Source: Leclercia adecarboxylata
GTDB lineage: Bacteria > Pseudomonadota > Gammaproteobacteria > Enterobacterales > Enterobacteriaceae
Length of the DNA stretch: 64,000 nt
Direction: 5' to 3'
NCBI RefSeq assembly: GCF_006171285.1
Contig: NZ_CP040889.1
Location: 3,658,001-3,722,000, forward strand
Every line of letters starts with the position of its first letter. Positions within the stretch are counted from its first letter, which is position 1. The position numbers and the translations under genes were made by a program. The notes below the pieces were generated by a model that made no database searches, had not been told where the DNA came from, and saw only the letters and a list, made by a program, of their open reading frames with translations. This document shows, piece by piece, positions 44,145 through 57,491 of this stretch.

Positions 44145-44191
44145 GACAACAAAACTCCAGTACGCAAAGTGGGGATCGGTTCAAATATAGA

Positions 44192-45913
44192 CTACAGACG
44201 TTGTTTAAACTGGTAGTAGCGGCCCTGTTTTGCCAACAGTTCAGCGTGATTACCTTGCTCAATAATGTGTCCGTTGTCCATCACAATAATTTGATCGAAA
44301 TCCGCCAGGCCGCGCAGGCGGTGCGTCACCATCAGCACCGTTTTGCCTTGCATCTCTTCTTTCAGTAAATCAAGGATTTGCCGCTCCGTTGTGGCGTCCA
44401 GCCCCTCGGTCGGTTCATCCAGCAACATCAGCGGCGCATTGTGCAGCAGCGCGCGGGCAATCGCCAGACGGCGCAGCTCGCCACCGGAAAGCTGACGGCC
44501 GCCTTCACCGAGCCAGCTGTTGAGCCCTTCGTCTTCCAGCAGCTTGTGCAGACCCACTTTTTCCAGCATCGCACCCAAAACTTCATCGGCGGTGCCGGGA
44601 GCCGCTAACAGCAGGTTGTCCCGCAGGGTGGCGCTGAAAAGATGGACCCGCTGCGGCACCACGCTTACCGTTTTGCGCAGGGCTGGCTCGCTCATCTGCA
44701 TCAGGGGCGTGTCGTTGAACAGGATCTCTCCCTGCGCCGGATCCCAGGCGCGGGTCAAAAGCTGCAACAGCGTGGATTTACCGCAGCCCGTGCGTCCCAG
44801 CACCGCAACGTGGGCACCTGCGGGGATCGTCAGATTAATATGGTCCAGCGCGGGCTGGGCCTGACCGTCGTAGGCAAAGCTCACATCCGCTAGACGCAGA
44901 GCCAGCTGCTCAGGCACTTCAGACGCAGCGGTGCTGAACTGTACCTCAGGCTCCTGACCGGTGATTTGCGTGATGCGCAGCGCCGAGGCCACCACCTGTC
45001 CCAGGTGCTGAAACGCACCGGTCACCGGAGCTAGAGCTTCGAACGCCGCCAGCGCACAGAAGACAAAAAGCGCAATGAGCGGGCCCGGCTGGGTGTTATC
45101 GCCCACGCCGCCAGAAGCCATCCACAGCATCGCCATTACTGCGCCTCCGCCAATCAACAGCATCAACGCCTGTGACAGGGCCGTTAACTCGGACTGCTTG
45201 CGCTGGGCTTCGTGCCAGTTAAGCTCGGTATTTTCCATCTGCGCGCGATAGCGACGGCTGGCACCAAAGATCGTCAGCTCCGCCTGACCCTGCAGCCAGC
45301 CCGTCAGCTGCTGGCGATACTCGCCGCGCAGACGGGTCAGGTTTTCGCCGGTCGGTTTCCCGGCCCGGTAAAACAGGGGCGGTAATACAAAGAGCGTCGC
45401 GAGCATGATCCCGCCGAGTACCAGCGCAATGTGAACATCCAGCAGGCACAGCCCGAGGGTGACGACCACAATCACCACCAGCGCACCCACCAGCGGGGAG
45501 ATGACGCGCAGGTAGAGGTGATCAAGAGTATCGACGTCCGCGACAACGCGGTTAAGCAGTTCGCCCTGGCGATAGCGCGCCAGTCCGGCAGGGGAGAGGG
45601 GGAGCAACTTGCTGAAGGTGGTTACGCGCAGGTGTTGCAGGACGCGGAAGGTCGCGTCATGGCTGACCAGACGTTCAAAGTAGCGCCCGGCGGTACGGGT
45701 GATCGCCGTGCCGCGCACCCCGGCGGCAGGCAGCATATAGTTGAAGCTGTACAGTCCGGCAAACCCGGCTACCGCCGAGGCAGAGAGGAACCAGCCGGAG
45801 AGCGTTAACAGGCCGATGCTGGCCAGCAGGGTGACAATCGCCAGCACCACGCCCAGCGTCAGCATCCATTTGTGGCGCATATACAGCGCCAGATAAGGCA
45901 GTAAAGCGCGCAT
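44192..45913 (-). CDS. cydC: ABC transporter subunit CydC (cysteine/glutathione export, cytochrome bd assembly)
   Basis: 573 residues. N-terminal six-helix exporter domain and C-terminal ATPase with Walker A GRTGCGKST, signature LSGGELRRLAIARALL and Walker B LMLLDEPTEGLD. With CydD it forms a heterodimer that exports glutathione and cysteine and is needed to make cytochrome bd. The start overlaps the cydD stop by one base (TGATG). Confidence 0.97.
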   Translation of the reverse strand: MRALLPYLALYMRHKWMLTLGVVLAIVTLLASIGLLTLSGWFLSASAVAGFAGLYSFNYMLPAAGVRGTAITRTAGRYFERLVSHDATFRVLQHLRVTTFSKLLPLSPAGLARYRQGELLNRVVADVDTLDHLYLRVISPLVGALVVIVVVTLGLCLLDVHIALVLGGIMLATLFVLPPLFYRAGKPTGENLTRLRGEYRQQLTGWLQGQAELTIFGASRRYRAQMENTELNWHEAQRKQSELTALSQALMLLIGGGAVMAMLWMASGGVGDNTQPGPLIALFVFCALAAFEALAPVTGAFQHLGQVVASALRITQITGQEPEVQFSTAASEVPEQLALRLADVSFAYDGQAQPALDHINLTIPAGAHVAVLGRTGCGKSTLLQLLTRAWDPAQGEILFNDTPLMQMSEPALRKTVSVVPQRVHLFSATLRDNLLLAAPGTADEVLGAMLEKVGLHKLLEDEGLNSWLGEGGRQLSGGELRRLAIARALLHNAPLMLLDEPTEGLDATTERQILDLLKEEMQGKTVLMVTHRLRGLADFDQIIVMDNGHIIEQGNHAELLAKQGRYYQFKQRL

Positions 45914-47679
45914 CAGATCTCCTCCTGACGGTTTGCCAGCAGGGCCGCAAACGGACCCTGTGCCGCCGCGAGCGTAGCGTAATCGCCCTGCTCAACAAGC
46001 TGGCCGTTTTCCATGACCCAAATCTGATCCCACTGAGCGATGCCCTCCAGCTGGTGGGTTACCATCAGCGTGGTCTGCTGCTGCGATGCGGCATCCAGGG
46101 CCAGCATCACGCGCTGTTCACTGTGCGCATCCAGGCTGGCGGCGGGCTCATCCAGCAGTAAAAGCTGGCACGGGTTGAGCAGGGCGCGGGCCACGGCAAT
46201 ACGCTGTGCCTGGCCGACGGAGAGCCCCGCCGACTGATCGCCCACCACCGTGTCCACGCCATTCGGAAGAAGGGGGAGAAACTCGCTGACCCACGCCCGA
46301 TCGAGCACCGACTGCAACTCTTCTTCGCTGGCGTCCGGGCGCGCCAGCAGCACGTTTTCCCGCAGCGTGGCTGCCGGAAGCTGCGGGTTCTGACCCACCC
46401 AGCTTAAGTGGGTGCGCCACTCGTCAGGATCGAGCGCAGAGAGCTCAACCTGGTTGATTCGCAACGTGCCGCTGTAGGCCATAAAGCCAGATAACGCATT
46501 CAGCAGCGAGCTTTTGCCCGAGCCGCTGGTACCCACCAGCACCACCCGCTGGCCTGCCGCCAGGGTGAAGTTTAATGGCCCTGCCAGCACTTTGCCCTCC
46601 GGCGAGAGGACGCAGAAATCTTCGGCCTCCACGCTGACCGGTTTGCTGGTGCTCAGGGTCACGTCGCCGCGCTGCGGATGGGCAAGCGGCGTTTCAAGGA
46701 AGGTTTTCAGACTGTCGGCCGCGCCCACTGCCTGGGCCTTCGCGTGATAAAAAGTGCCCAGATCGCGCAATGGCTGGAAAAACTCCGGCGCCAGAATCAG
46801 TGCCAGGAAGCCTGCGGAGAGGGTCACAGCGGTACCGTAATGACCGAAATCGAGGGCGCCGAGGTAGGAGAAACCAAAATAGACGGCAACCAGCGCAATG
46901 GACAGGGAGGTAAAGAACTCCAGCACCCCTGAGGAGAGAAACGCCAGGCGTAACACTTCCATGGTGCGCTGGCGGAAATCCTGGGAGGCGTGGCGAATGT
47001 TTTCGGTTTCGGCTTCGCCACGACCAAAAATACGCAGCGTCTCCATGCCGCGCAGGCGGTCAAGGAAATGGCCGCTAAGCCGGCCGAGCGCCAGGAAGTT
47101 GCGGCGGTTGGCGTCGGCGGCCCCCATACCGACCATCGCCATAAACAGCGGGATCAGCGGGGCGGTACCCAGCAGGATCAGCGCGGCAACCCAGTTATAA
47201 GGGAAAATGGCGAGCACAATCAGCAGGGGAACAAAAGCGGCCAGCGCCATCTGGGGCAGATAGCGGGCATAGTAGTCGTGCATATCATCGATTTGCTCTA
47301 GGATGAGCGTCGCCCAGCTTCCGGCAGGCTTGCCCTGGATCCAGGCGGGCCCGGCCTCCTGCAGCCTGTCGAGCACCTGGCGGCGAATTTCATAGCGGAT
47401 ATTCTGTCCGGCGTGAAAACCAACGCGCTCACGCAACCAGACCACCCAGGCACGCAGGATAAAAACAAGGATCAGCACAATGAAAGGCAGTAACAGAGCC
47501 TCCCGCGGGATATTTTCCATGATCATATGGTTAAGAATGCGGGCCAGCAGCCATGCCTGGCCAACAATCAACAGTCCGCTGATAAACCCTAAAAGACGGG
47601 AAATATTCAGCCAGCGGCGGGAAAGAACGCTTTGCTGTTTAAGCCAGCGTGTTAACTCTTGTTGACGGGTTTTTTCCAT
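45913..47679 (-). CDS. cydD: ABC transporter subunit CydD (cysteine/glutathione export, cytochrome bd assembly)
   Basis: 588 residues, E. coli length. Six membrane helices, then an ATPase with Walker A GTSGSGKSSLL, signature LSVGQAQRIAVARALL (Val in place of the second Ser-Gly position, as in CydD) and Walker B LLLLDEPAASLD. Partner of CydC. First gene of cydDC; trxB lies 113 bases upstream on the same strand. Confidence 0.97.
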   Translation of the reverse strand: MEKTRQQELTRWLKQQSVLSRRWLNISRLLGFISGLLIVGQAWLLARILNHMIMENIPREALLLPFIVLILVFILRAWVVWLRERVGFHAGQNIRYEIRRQVLDRLQEAGPAWIQGKPAGSWATLILEQIDDMHDYYARYLPQMALAAFVPLLIVLAIFPYNWVAALILLGTAPLIPLFMAMVGMGAADANRRNFLALGRLSGHFLDRLRGMETLRIFGRGEAETENIRHASQDFRQRTMEVLRLAFLSSGVLEFFTSLSIALVAVYFGFSYLGALDFGHYGTAVTLSAGFLALILAPEFFQPLRDLGTFYHAKAQAVGAADSLKTFLETPLAHPQRGDVTLSTSKPVSVEAEDFCVLSPEGKVLAGPLNFTLAAGQRVVLVGTSGSGKSSLLNALSGFMAYSGTLRINQVELSALDPDEWRTHLSWVGQNPQLPAATLRENVLLARPDASEEELQSVLDRAWVSEFLPLLPNGVDTVVGDQSAGLSVGQAQRIAVARALLNPCQLLLLDEPAASLDAHSEQRVMLALDAASQQQTTLMVTHQLEGIAQWDQIWVMENGQLVEQGDYATLAAAQGPFAALLANRQEEI

Positions 47680-47792
47680 TGCGTGCTTTGCAGGTGATGT
47701 TATTAGGTATTGGGCACGGCAATGTTACATCGCAGAGACAATAAAGGCGACTTATCGCCGCCTTTTTTACGTTTGTTGCTGATTTGTAAAAA

Positions 47793-49311
<1,519 letters not shown>

Positions 49312-49806
49312 ATGGTAGATAGCAAGAAGCGCCCTGGCAAAGATCTCGACCGTATCGATCGTAACATTCTTAATGAATTGCAAAAGGATGGGCGTATTTC
49401 CAACGTCGAGCTTTCAAAACGTGTGGGACTTTCCCCGACGCCGTGCCTTGAGCGTGTGCGCCGACTGGAAAGACAGGGTTTTATTCAGGGCTATACAGCA
49501 CTGCTGAACCCGCATTATCTGGATGCCTCACTTCTGGTATTTGTTGAGATTACTCTGAATCGTGGTGCGCCGGATGTGTTTGAGCAATTCAATGCCGCCG
49601 TGCAAAAACTTGAAGAAATTCAAGAGTGTCATCTGGTTTCCGGTGATTTCGACTACCTGTTGAAAACCCGCGTACCTGATATGTCCGCATACCGTAAGCT
49701 GCTGGGCGAAACCCTGCTGCGACTGCCTGGTGTGAACGACACCCGTACCTACGTGGTAATGGAAGAAGTCAAACAGAGCAATCGTCTGGTTATTAAGACG
49801 CGCTAA
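49312..49806 (+). CDS. lrp: Leucine-responsive regulatory protein Lrp
   Basis: 164 residues from the ATG at 49312 (MVDSKKRPGKDLDRIDRNIL), nearly identical to E. coli Lrp; the 19-residue upstream extension of the open frame is rejected. N-terminal helix-turn-helix (ISNVELSKRVGLSPTPCLER) and C-terminal RAM domain with the leucine-binding LVSGDFDYLLKTRVPDMS. Global regulator of amino acid metabolism and pili. Confidence 0.98.
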   Translation: MVDSKKRPGKDLDRIDRNILNELQKDGRISNVELSKRVGLSPTPCLERVRRLERQGFIQGYTALLNPHYLDASLLVFVEITLNRGAPDVFEQFNAAVQKLEEIQECHLVSGDFDYLLKTRVPDMSAYRKLLGETLLRLPGVNDTRTYVVMEEVKQSNRLVIKTR

Positions 49807-49863
49807 CACGGAACAGGTGCAATATCAGCGTACTTTGATTACACTCCTGGTAATCCATACAGC

Positions 49864-49890
49864 AACAGTGTCGGGCCTCCCGGCACTGTT
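49864..49890 (+). terminator. Hairpin downstream of lrp
   Basis: AACAGTG(T)CGGG-CCT-CCCG(G)CACTGTT, an 11-pair stem with one T-G mismatch, 57 bases after the lrp stop and before ftsK. The T run after it is poor (GTCCGTTTAG), so termination may be partial. Confidence 0.55.
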
Positions 49891-49939
49891 GTCCGTTTAG
49901 CACTCAGGCAGGAATTGCCTGATACCTGGAGAGCCTGTT

Positions 49940-52900
49940 TTGAGCCAGGAATATACCGAAGACAAAGAAGTCAATTTAACCAAGCTCAGCAGTGGACGCC
50001 GACTCCTTGAGGCGTTACTGATCCTTGTTGCTCTTTTTGCCGTCTGGTTGATGGCAGCCTTACTCAGTTTCAACCCCTCCGATCCCAGTTGGTCACAGAC
50101 CGCATGGCACGAGCCTATTCATAATTTAGGCGGCGTACCGGGCGCATGGCTGGCGGATACGCTGTTCTTTATCTTTGGCGTGATGGCGTACACCCTCCCC
50201 GTCATTATTATTGGCGGCTGCTGGTTCGCCTGGCGCCATCGCCAGAACGATGACTACATCGACTATTTTGCCGTCTCGCTGCGTCTGATAGGCGCGCTGG
50301 CGCTGATCCTCACCTCCTGCGGTCTGGCGGCGATTAACGCCGACGACATCTGGTATTTTGCCTCCGGCGGCGTGATTGGCAGCCTGCTGAGCACCGCGCT
50401 GCAGCCGATGCTGCACAGCAGCGGTGGCACGCTGGCGCTGCTCTGCGTCTGGGGCGCAGGGCTGACCCTCTTTACCGGCTGGTCCTGGGTCAGCATCGCC
50501 GAGAAAATCGGCAGTGTGATCCTCAACGTCCTGACCTTTGCCAGCAACCGCACCCGTCGTGACGACACCTGGGTCAACGACGAAGAGTATGAAGACGACT
50601 ACGAAGATGCCGAGCCGAGCGCCGAGCGCCGTGAGTCTCGCCGCGCCCGCATTATGCGCGGGGCGCTGGCGCGTCGTAAGCGTGTGGCAGAGAAATTCGC
50701 CAACCCATTAGGCCGCAAAACCGATGCGGCGTTGTTCTCCGGCAAACGGATGGACGACGAGGAAGAGGTGGCTTACAGCGCCCGTGGCGTAGCCGCCGAT
50801 CCGGATGATGTACTGTTCTCCGGTAATCGTGCCCTGACATCCGATTATGATGAGTACGATCCGCTGCTCAACGGCCACTCAGTGGCTGAGCCGCTTGCCG
50901 CCGCCGCTGCCGCCACCACGGCAACCCAGGCTTTTGCTGCGCCGGTGGATCCGGTGACCCCGACTCCTTCTGTACCAGAGATGCCGTTACAGCCGCCTGC
51001 GGTTGACTGGCAGGCTGAGCCAGGCGCGCCAGCCGCCCCGGCGTATGCCCCTGAGCCAGACCCTTATGCCGCCCCTGCGCCGCAGGATCAGTGGCAGCCG
51101 CCTTATCAACCTGAGCCGGTCTATGCCCAGCCGCAGTACGAGCCGCAGCAGCCCGTGTATCAGCCGGAACCGGTGTATCAGTCCGAGCCGGTCTATCAAC
51201 CTGAACCTGTTTATCAGCCTGAGCCTGTTTATCAGCCTGAGCCGGTTATCGCTCAACCGATTATTGAAGAGCCGCCGGTCGAAGAGGTGAAACCGTCCCG
51301 TCCGCCGCTTTACTATTTCGAAGAGGTGGAAGAGAAACGTGCCCGCGAGCGTGAGCAGCTCGCGGCCTGGTATCAACCGGTGCCTGAGGCGGCACAAGAG
51401 CCTGCCCCGGTAAAAGCTGCTGAAACTCCAGCTGTTCCAGTTGTGGAGCCAGTCTCTACCGTCGCACCTGTTGCTGCCAGCGTACAGCAGGCGACAAGCG
51501 CAGGCGCCGCTGCGGCCAGCGCTGCAGCACCGTTATTCAGCCTGGCAACCGGTGGCGCACCGCGTCCACAGGTGAAAGAGGGGATTGGTCCTCAGTTGCC
51601 GCGCCCTAACCGCGTGCGTGTTCCTACCCGCCGTGAGCTGGCCTCTTATGGCATCAAGCTGCCTTCCCAGCGGATAGCGGAAGAGAAAGCGCGTGAGGCC
51701 GGACGTCAGCATTACGAAGATGAACAGTACGAAGAGGATGCCGATGAAATGCAGCAGGAGGAGCTGGCCCGCCAGTTCGCTCAGCAGCAACATCAGCGGT
51801 ATGGTGGTGACGAGTATCAGTCCGAACCGCAGCACGTTGACACTCAAAATGACGAAGATGATGCCGCCGAGGCGGAGCTGGCTCGCCAGTTCGCCGCCAC
51901 GCAGCAGCAGCGTTATTCCGGGGAGCAGCCGACGGGGGCTAACCCGTTCTCGCTGGCGGACTTTGAATTCTCGCCAATGAAAGATTTGGTAGATGATACG
52001 CCGAGCGAACCGCTGTTCACGCCGGGCGTGATGCCGGAAGCCGAGCCGCCGCGTCAGGCATTTACGCCGCCGCAACCACAGCAGTATGCACAGCCTCAAC
52101 AGCCTGTTCAGCAGCCGCCGCAGCAGTACGCACAGCCTCAACAGCCTGTTCAGCAGCCGCCGCAGCAATACGCACAGCCTCAACAGCCTGTTCAGCAGCC
52201 GCCGCAGCAGTATGCACAGCCTCAACAGCCTGTGCAGCAGCCAGCGCCTCAGTCTCAACAGAGCCTGATCCACCCGCTGCTGATGCGTAACGGTGACAGC
52301 CGTCCGCTGCAAAGACCGACCACGCCGCTGCCGTCATTTGACCTGCTGACACCGCCGCCAACGGAAGTTGAACCGGTCGATACCTTCGCCCTCGATCAAA
52401 TGGCGCGCCTGGTAGAACTGCGTCTGGCCGATTTCCGTATTAAAGCGGATGTGGTGAACTATTCGCCTGGCCCGGTGATCACCCGTTTCGAGCTGAACCT
52501 GGCGCCGGGCGTGAAAGCCGCGCGTATTTCCAACCTCTCTCGTGACCTGGCGCGTTCGCTCTCCACCGTGGCCGTGCGCGTGGTTGAGGTCATTCCGGGC
52601 AAACCTTATGTTGGCCTGGAGCTGCCGAATAAAAAACGTCAGACCGTTTACCTGCGCGAAGTCCTGGATAACGCCAAATTCCGCGATAACCCGTCGCCGC
52701 TGAGCGTGGTGCTGGGTAAAGACATTGCCGGCGAGCCTGTGGTGGCCGATCTGGCGAAAATGCCACACCTGCTGGTGGCGGGTACGACCGGTTCCGGTAA
52801 GTCTGTTGGGGTGAACGCCATGATCCTCAGCATTCTGTATAAAGCGCAACCGGAAGATGTGCGTTTCATCATGATCGACCCGAAAATGCTGGAGCTCTCG

Positions 52901-53803
52901 GTTTACGAAGGTATTCCGCATCTGCTGACGGAAGTAGTGACCGACATGAAGGACGCCGCTAACGCCCTGCGCTGGAGTGTCAACGAGATGGAGCGTCGCT
53001 ACAAGCTGATGTCTGCGCTCGGCGTGCGTAACCTCGCCGGATATAACGAGATCATCGCAGAAGCGGCGAAGATGGGCCGTCCAATTCCGGATCCGTACTG
53101 GAAACCGGGCGACAGCATGGATGCTGAGCATCCGGTGCTGGAAAAACTGCCGTACATCGTGGTGCTGGTGGATGAATTTGCCGACCTGATGATGACCGTC
53201 GGCAAGAAAGTGGAAGAGCTGATCGCTCGCCTGGCGCAGAAAGCGCGTGCGGCAGGTATTCACCTGGTGCTGGCGACCCAGCGTCCGTCGGTGGATGTCA
53301 TCACCGGCCTGATTAAAGCCAATATCCCGACCCGTATCGCCTTTACCGTGTCGAGCAAAATCGACTCCCGTACCATTCTCGACCAGGGCGGCGCAGAGTC
53401 GCTGCTCGGCATGGGTGATATGCTCTATTCCGGGCCTAACTCGACCTCGCCGGTGCGTGTCCACGGCGCGTTTGTTCGCGACCAGGAAGTGCATGCCGTG
53501 GTGCAAGACTGGAAGGCGCGCGGTCGTCCGCAATATGTCGAAGGCATCACCTCTGACAGCGAAAGCGAAGGCGGCGGTGGCGGCGGCTTTGACGGCGGTG
53601 AAGAGCTGGATCCGCTGTTCGATCAGGCGGTCAACTTCGTCACTGAAAAACGTAAAGCCTCTATTTCCGGGGTTCAGCGCCAGTTCCGCATCGGCTACAA
53701 CCGAGCAGCGCGCATCATCGAGCAGATGGAAGCCCAGGGCATCGTGAGCGAGCAGGGCCACAACGGCAACCGTGAAGTGCTGGCACCGCCGCCGTTCGAG
53801 TAA
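49940..53803 (+). CDS. ftsK: DNA translocase and cell division protein FtsK
   Basis: 1287 residues from a TTG start (FtsK of E. coli also starts with TTG; 1329 residues there). Four N-terminal membrane helices (about 20-185) anchor it at the septum. A long low-complexity linker rich in Pro, Gln and Glu (about 190-810) contains two tandem-repeat runs. The C-terminal RecA-like motor (about 820-1210) has Walker [12 protein letters not shown] and Walker [15 protein letters not shown]. The winged-helix gamma domain (about 1220-1287) reads KOPS sites and activates XerCD. Moves and dimer-resolves chromosome ends at division. Confidence 0.97.
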   Translation: MSQEYTEDKEVNLTKLSSGRRLLEALLILVALFAVWLMAALLSFNPSDPSWSQTAWHEPIHNLGGVPGAWLADTLFFIFGVMAYTLPVIIIGGCWFAWRHRQNDDYIDYFAVSLRLIGALALILTSCGLAAINADDIWYFASGGVIGSLLSTALQPMLHSSGGTLALLCVWGAGLTLFTGWSWVSIAEKIGSVILNVLTFASNRTRRDDTWVNDEEYEDDYEDAEPSAERRESRRARIMRGALARRKRVAEKFANPLGRKTDAALFSGKRMDDEEEVAYSARGVAADPDDVLFSGNRALTSDYDEYDPLLNGHSVAEPLAAAAAATTATQAFAAPVDPVTPTPSVPEMPLQPPAVDWQAEPGAPAAPAYAPEPDPYAAPAPQDQWQPPYQPEPVYAQPQYEPQQPVYQPEPVYQSEPVYQPEPVYQPEPVYQPEPVIAQPIIEEPPVEEVKPSRPPLYYFEEVEEKRAREREQLAAWYQPVPEAAQEPAPVKAAETPAVPVVEPVSTVAPVAASVQQATSAGAAAASAAAPLFSLATGGAPRPQVKEGIGPQLPRPNRVRVPTRRELASYGIKLPSQRIAEEKAREAGRQHYEDEQYEEDADEMQQEELARQFAQQQHQRYGGDEYQSEPQHVDTQNDEDDAAEAELARQFAATQQQRYSGEQPTGANPFSLADFEFSPMKDLVDDTPSEPLFTPGVMPEAEPPRQAFTPPQPQQYAQPQQPVQQPPQQYAQPQQPVQQPPQQYAQPQQPVQQPPQQYAQPQQPVQQPAPQSQQSLIHPLLMRNGDSRPLQRPTTPLPSFDLLTPPPTEVEPVDTFALDQMARLVELRLADFRIKADVVNYSPGPVITRFELNLAPGVKAARISNLSRDLARSLSTVAVRVVEVIPGKPYVGLELPNKKRQTVYLREVLDNAKFRDNPSPLSVVLGKDIAGEPVVADLAKMPHLLVAGTTGSGKSVGVNAMILSILYKAQPEDVRFIMIDPKMLELSVYEGIPHLLTEVVTDMKDAANALRWSVNEMERRYKLMSALGVRNLAGYNEIIAEAAKMGRPIPDPYWKPGDSMDAEHPVLEKLPYIVVLVDEFADLMMTVGKKVEELIARLAQKARAAGIHLVLATQRPSVDVITGLIKANIPTRIAFTVSSKIDSRTILDQGGAESLLGMGDMLYSGPNSTSPVRVHGAFVRDQEVHAVVQDWKARGRPQYVEGITSDSESEGGGGGGFDGGEELDPLFDQAVNFVTEKRKASISGVQRQFRIGYNRAARIIEQMEAQGIVSEQGHNGNREVLAPPPFE
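51155..51244 (+). repeat. Five 18-bp tandem repeats in ftsK (VYQPEP)
   Basis: Five in-frame 18-base units encode Val-Tyr-Gln-(Pro/Ser)-Glu-Pro. Third-base differences are frequent between the first three units and few between the last two, suggesting recent duplication at the 3' side. They lie in the linker domain. Confidence 0.85.
52079..52246 (+). repeat. Four 42-bp near-identical tandem repeats in ftsK ([14 protein letters not shown])
   Basis: Four in-frame 42-base units starting at 52079, 52121, 52163 and 52205 encode the 14-residue unit [14 protein letters not shown] (last unit ends PA). Units differ at only a few bases, far fewer than codon choice would allow, so they are recent duplications and a likely length polymorphism in the FtsK linker. 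Confidence 0.9.
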
Positions 53804-53930
53804 TGCCCCCGATTGCAAAGATGGGTAAAGCAGCAAAATTTAAGCATTTTCTTCTGTCGCCTGCCTGCGGGCAGGTCCAGAATAGTGACAGAAACCCCCA
53901 TTTCGGGAAGACGCTTTGTAAGGATGAACA

Positions 53931-54545
53931 ATGAAAAAAATCGCAATCACCTGTGCATTACTGACTGGCTTTGTGGCAAGCAGCGTCTGGGCTGATGCCG
54001 CCAGCGACCTGAAAAGCCGCCTCGATAAAGTGAGCAGCTTCCACGCCAGCTTCACGCAGAAAGTGACCGATGGCAGCGGCAACGCGGTGCAGGAAGGTCA
54101 GGGTGACTTGTGGGTTAAACGTCCGAATCTGTTCAACTGGCATATGACCCAGCCGGATGAGAGCATCCTGGTTTCCGACGGGAAAACCCTGTGGTTCTTC
54201 AACCCGTTTGTTGAGCAGGCCACCGCCACCTGGCTTAAGGATGCCGCCAGCAACACGCCGTTTATGCTGATCGCCCGTAACCAGAGCAGCGACTGGCAGC
54301 AGTACAACATCAAACAGAACGGCGATGACTTTGTGCTGACCCCGAAAAGTGGCAGCGGTAATCTGAAGCAGTTCACCATTAACGTGAGCAGCAACGGGAC
54401 CATCAATCAGTTCGGTGCGGTTGAGCAGGACGATCAGCGCAGCAGCTATCAGCTGAAATCCCAGCAGAACGGGGCGGTTGATGCATCTAAATTCACCTTT
54501 ACCCCGCCGAAGGGCGTCACGGTGGACGATCAACGTAATAAGTAA
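53931..54545 (+). CDS. lolA: Outer-membrane lipoprotein carrier LolA
   Basis: 204 residues; signal peptide of 21 (ending SSVWA), mature start [20 protein letters not shown]. The hydrophobic half-barrel residues and the [21 protein letters not shown] segment are typical. Ferries lipoproteins from LolCDE to LolB across the periplasm. rarA begins 9 bases after its stop, so the two are cotranscribed. Confidence 0.97.
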   Translation: MKKIAITCALLTGFVASSVWADAASDLKSRLDKVSSFHASFTQKVTDGSGNAVQEGQGDLWVKRPNLFNWHMTQPDESILVSDGKTLWFFNPFVEQATATWLKDAASNTPFMLIARNQSSDWQQYNIKQNGDDFVLTPKSGSGNLKQFTINVSSNGTINQFGAVEQDDQRSSYQLKSQQNGAVDASKFTFTPPKGVTVDDQRNK

Positions 54546-54554
54546 GAGGCGTGC

Positions 54555-55898
54555 GTGAGCAACCTGTCGCTCGATTTTTCAGATAATGCGTTTCAACCTC
54601 TGGCCGCCCGTATGCGGCCAGAAAATTTAGCGCAGTATATCGGCCAGCAGCATCTGCTGGCTGCGGGCAAGCCGTTGCCGCGCGCTATTGAAGCCGGGCA
54701 TCTGCATTCGATGATCCTCTGGGGGCCGCCAGGCACAGGTAAAACCACGCTGGCCGAGGTCATTGCCCGTTATGCCGATGCGGACGTCGAGCGTATTTCC
54801 GCCGTCACCTCCGGGGTGAAAGAGATCCGCGAAGCCATCGAACGGGCGCGACAGAACCGCAATGCCGGGCGCCGCACCATTTTGTTTGTCGACGAGGTGC
54901 ACCGCTTCAACAAGAGCCAGCAGGATGCCTTCCTGCCGCACATCGAAGATGGCACCATCACCTTTATCGGCGCAACCACTGAAAACCCCTCGTTTGAGCT
55001 GAATTCCGCGCTGCTGTCCCGCGCCCGCGTCTATCTGCTGAAGTCATTAACCACCGAAGACATCGAGCAGGTGCTGACCCAGGCAATGACCGATAAGGCC
55101 CGGGGCTACGGCGGCCAGGATATCGTCCTGCCGGACGAAACCCGTCTTGCCATTGCTGAGCTGGTAAACGGCGATGCACGCCGGGCGCTGAATACGCTCG
55201 AGATGATGGCAGATATGGCCGAAGCCGACGACAGCGGTAAGCGGGTTCTGCTGCCGGCGCTGCTGACCGAAATTGCCGGCGAACGCAGCGCGCGTTTTGA
55301 TAACAAAGGCGATCGTTTTTACGACCTAATCTCGGCACTACACAAGTCGGTACGCGGCAGCGCCCCCGATGCCGCGCTCTACTGGTATGCGCGCATTATC
55401 ACCGCCGGGGGCGATCCGCTGTACGTGGCCCGTCGCTGCCTGGCGATTGCCTCGGAAGATGTGGGTAACGCCGATCCCCGCGCCATGCAGGTGGCACTCT
55501 CCGCATGGGACTGCTTCACCCGCGTCGGGCCTGCCGAAGGCGAGCGTGCCATTGCGCAGGCGATTGTCTATCTGGCCTGTGCGCCGAAAAGTAATGCCGT
55601 CTATACCGCCTTCAAAGCGGCGATGTCCGATGCCCGCGAGCGTCCTGATTACGATGTCCCTGTACATCTGCGTAACGCCCCGACCAAACTGATGAAAGAG
55701 ATGGGTTACGGTCAGGAGTATCGCTATGCCCACGACGAGCCCAACGCTTATGCCGCCGGGGAGGAGTACTTCCCGCAGGAAATGGCACAAACACGCTACT
55801 ATCACCCCACAAACAGAGGCCTTGAGGGCAAGATTGGCGAAAAGCTCGCCTGGCTTACCGGACAGGATCAAAATAGCCCTATAAAACGCTATCGTTAG
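54555..55898 (+). CDS. rarA: Replication-associated recombination AAA+ ATPase RarA
   Basis: 447 residues from a GTG start preceded by AAGAGG, as in E. coli. AAA+ clamp-loader-like ATPase: Walker [15 protein letters not shown], Walker [14 protein letters not shown], and the tetramerisation C-domain ([15 protein letters not shown] onward). It acts at stalled forks and on single-strand-binding-protein-coated DNA. Confidence 0.97.
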   Translation: MSNLSLDFSDNAFQPLAARMRPENLAQYIGQQHLLAAGKPLPRAIEAGHLHSMILWGPPGTGKTTLAEVIARYADADVERISAVTSGVKEIREAIERARQNRNAGRRTILFVDEVHRFNKSQQDAFLPHIEDGTITFIGATTENPSFELNSALLSRARVYLLKSLTTEDIEQVLTQAMTDKARGYGGQDIVLPDETRLAIAELVNGDARRALNTLEMMADMAEADDSGKRVLLPALLTEIAGERSARFDNKGDRFYDLISALHKSVRGSAPDAALYWYARIITAGGDPLYVARRCLAIASEDVGNADPRAMQVALSAWDCFTRVGPAEGERAIAQAIVYLACAPKSNAVYTAFKAAMSDARERPDYDVPVHLRNAPTKLMKEMGYGQEYRYAHDEPNAYAAGEEYFPQEMAQTRYYHPTNRGLEGKIGEKLAWLTGQDQNSPIKRYR

Positions 55899-55932
55899 GG
55901 CTATCGTTGCGGTAATGTTGGCAATGTATCTG

Positions 55933-55968
55933 ATGACCGCAGGCTGCGGTCATTTCCTCCTATTTTTT
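55933..55968 (+). terminator. Hairpin with T run between rarA and serS
   Basis: Perfect 9-base stem ATGACCGCA / TGCGGTCAT with a GGC loop (55933-55953), followed by TTCCTCCTATTTTTT. It lies 34 bases after the rarA stop and 24 bases before the serS start. It may end lolA-rarA transcripts or shape the serS leader. Confidence 0.6.
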
Positions 55969-55970
55969 AA

Positions 55971-57284
<1,314 letters not shown>

Positions 57285-57297
57285 TGAGTTTTTATGT

Positions 57298-57324
57298 AAA
57301 AAAGCGCCTCAGGGCGCTTTTTTT
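57298..57324 (+). terminator. Intrinsic terminator of serS
   Basis: AAAGCGCC-TCAG-GGCGCTTT followed by a T run, 16 bases after the serS stop. Confidence 0.9.
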
Positions 57325-57491
57325 ATGTCCCGCTTTTGATGTCAGGCAATATCCCCTCCCTCTAAAGTAGTAATACTTGCCAAACAGTTGGTTAGCGAAA
57401 ACGTCTGCTAACGCATGCTTTCCTTATATAAAAAACTATATAGCGACTTTGTCGCACCTTTGAACTTTGTGAGCAATCAAAGTGAGAGTCT

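Noticed and set aside
47743..47765. Strong terminator between trxB and cydD
   Set aside because: AAAGGCG...CGCCTTT forms only a modest stem, and its long T run lies on the plus strand while both genes are on the minus strand; I only mention it as weak.
52079..52246. CRISPR-like repeat array in ftsK
   Set aside because: The repeats are contiguous and in-frame with no spacers, and encode a known FtsK linker type.
57467..57482. FNR site before dmsA (TTTGTGAGCAATCAAA)
   Set aside because: The right half matches but the left half does not, and the site is only about 10 bases from the ATG, not at an activator distance.
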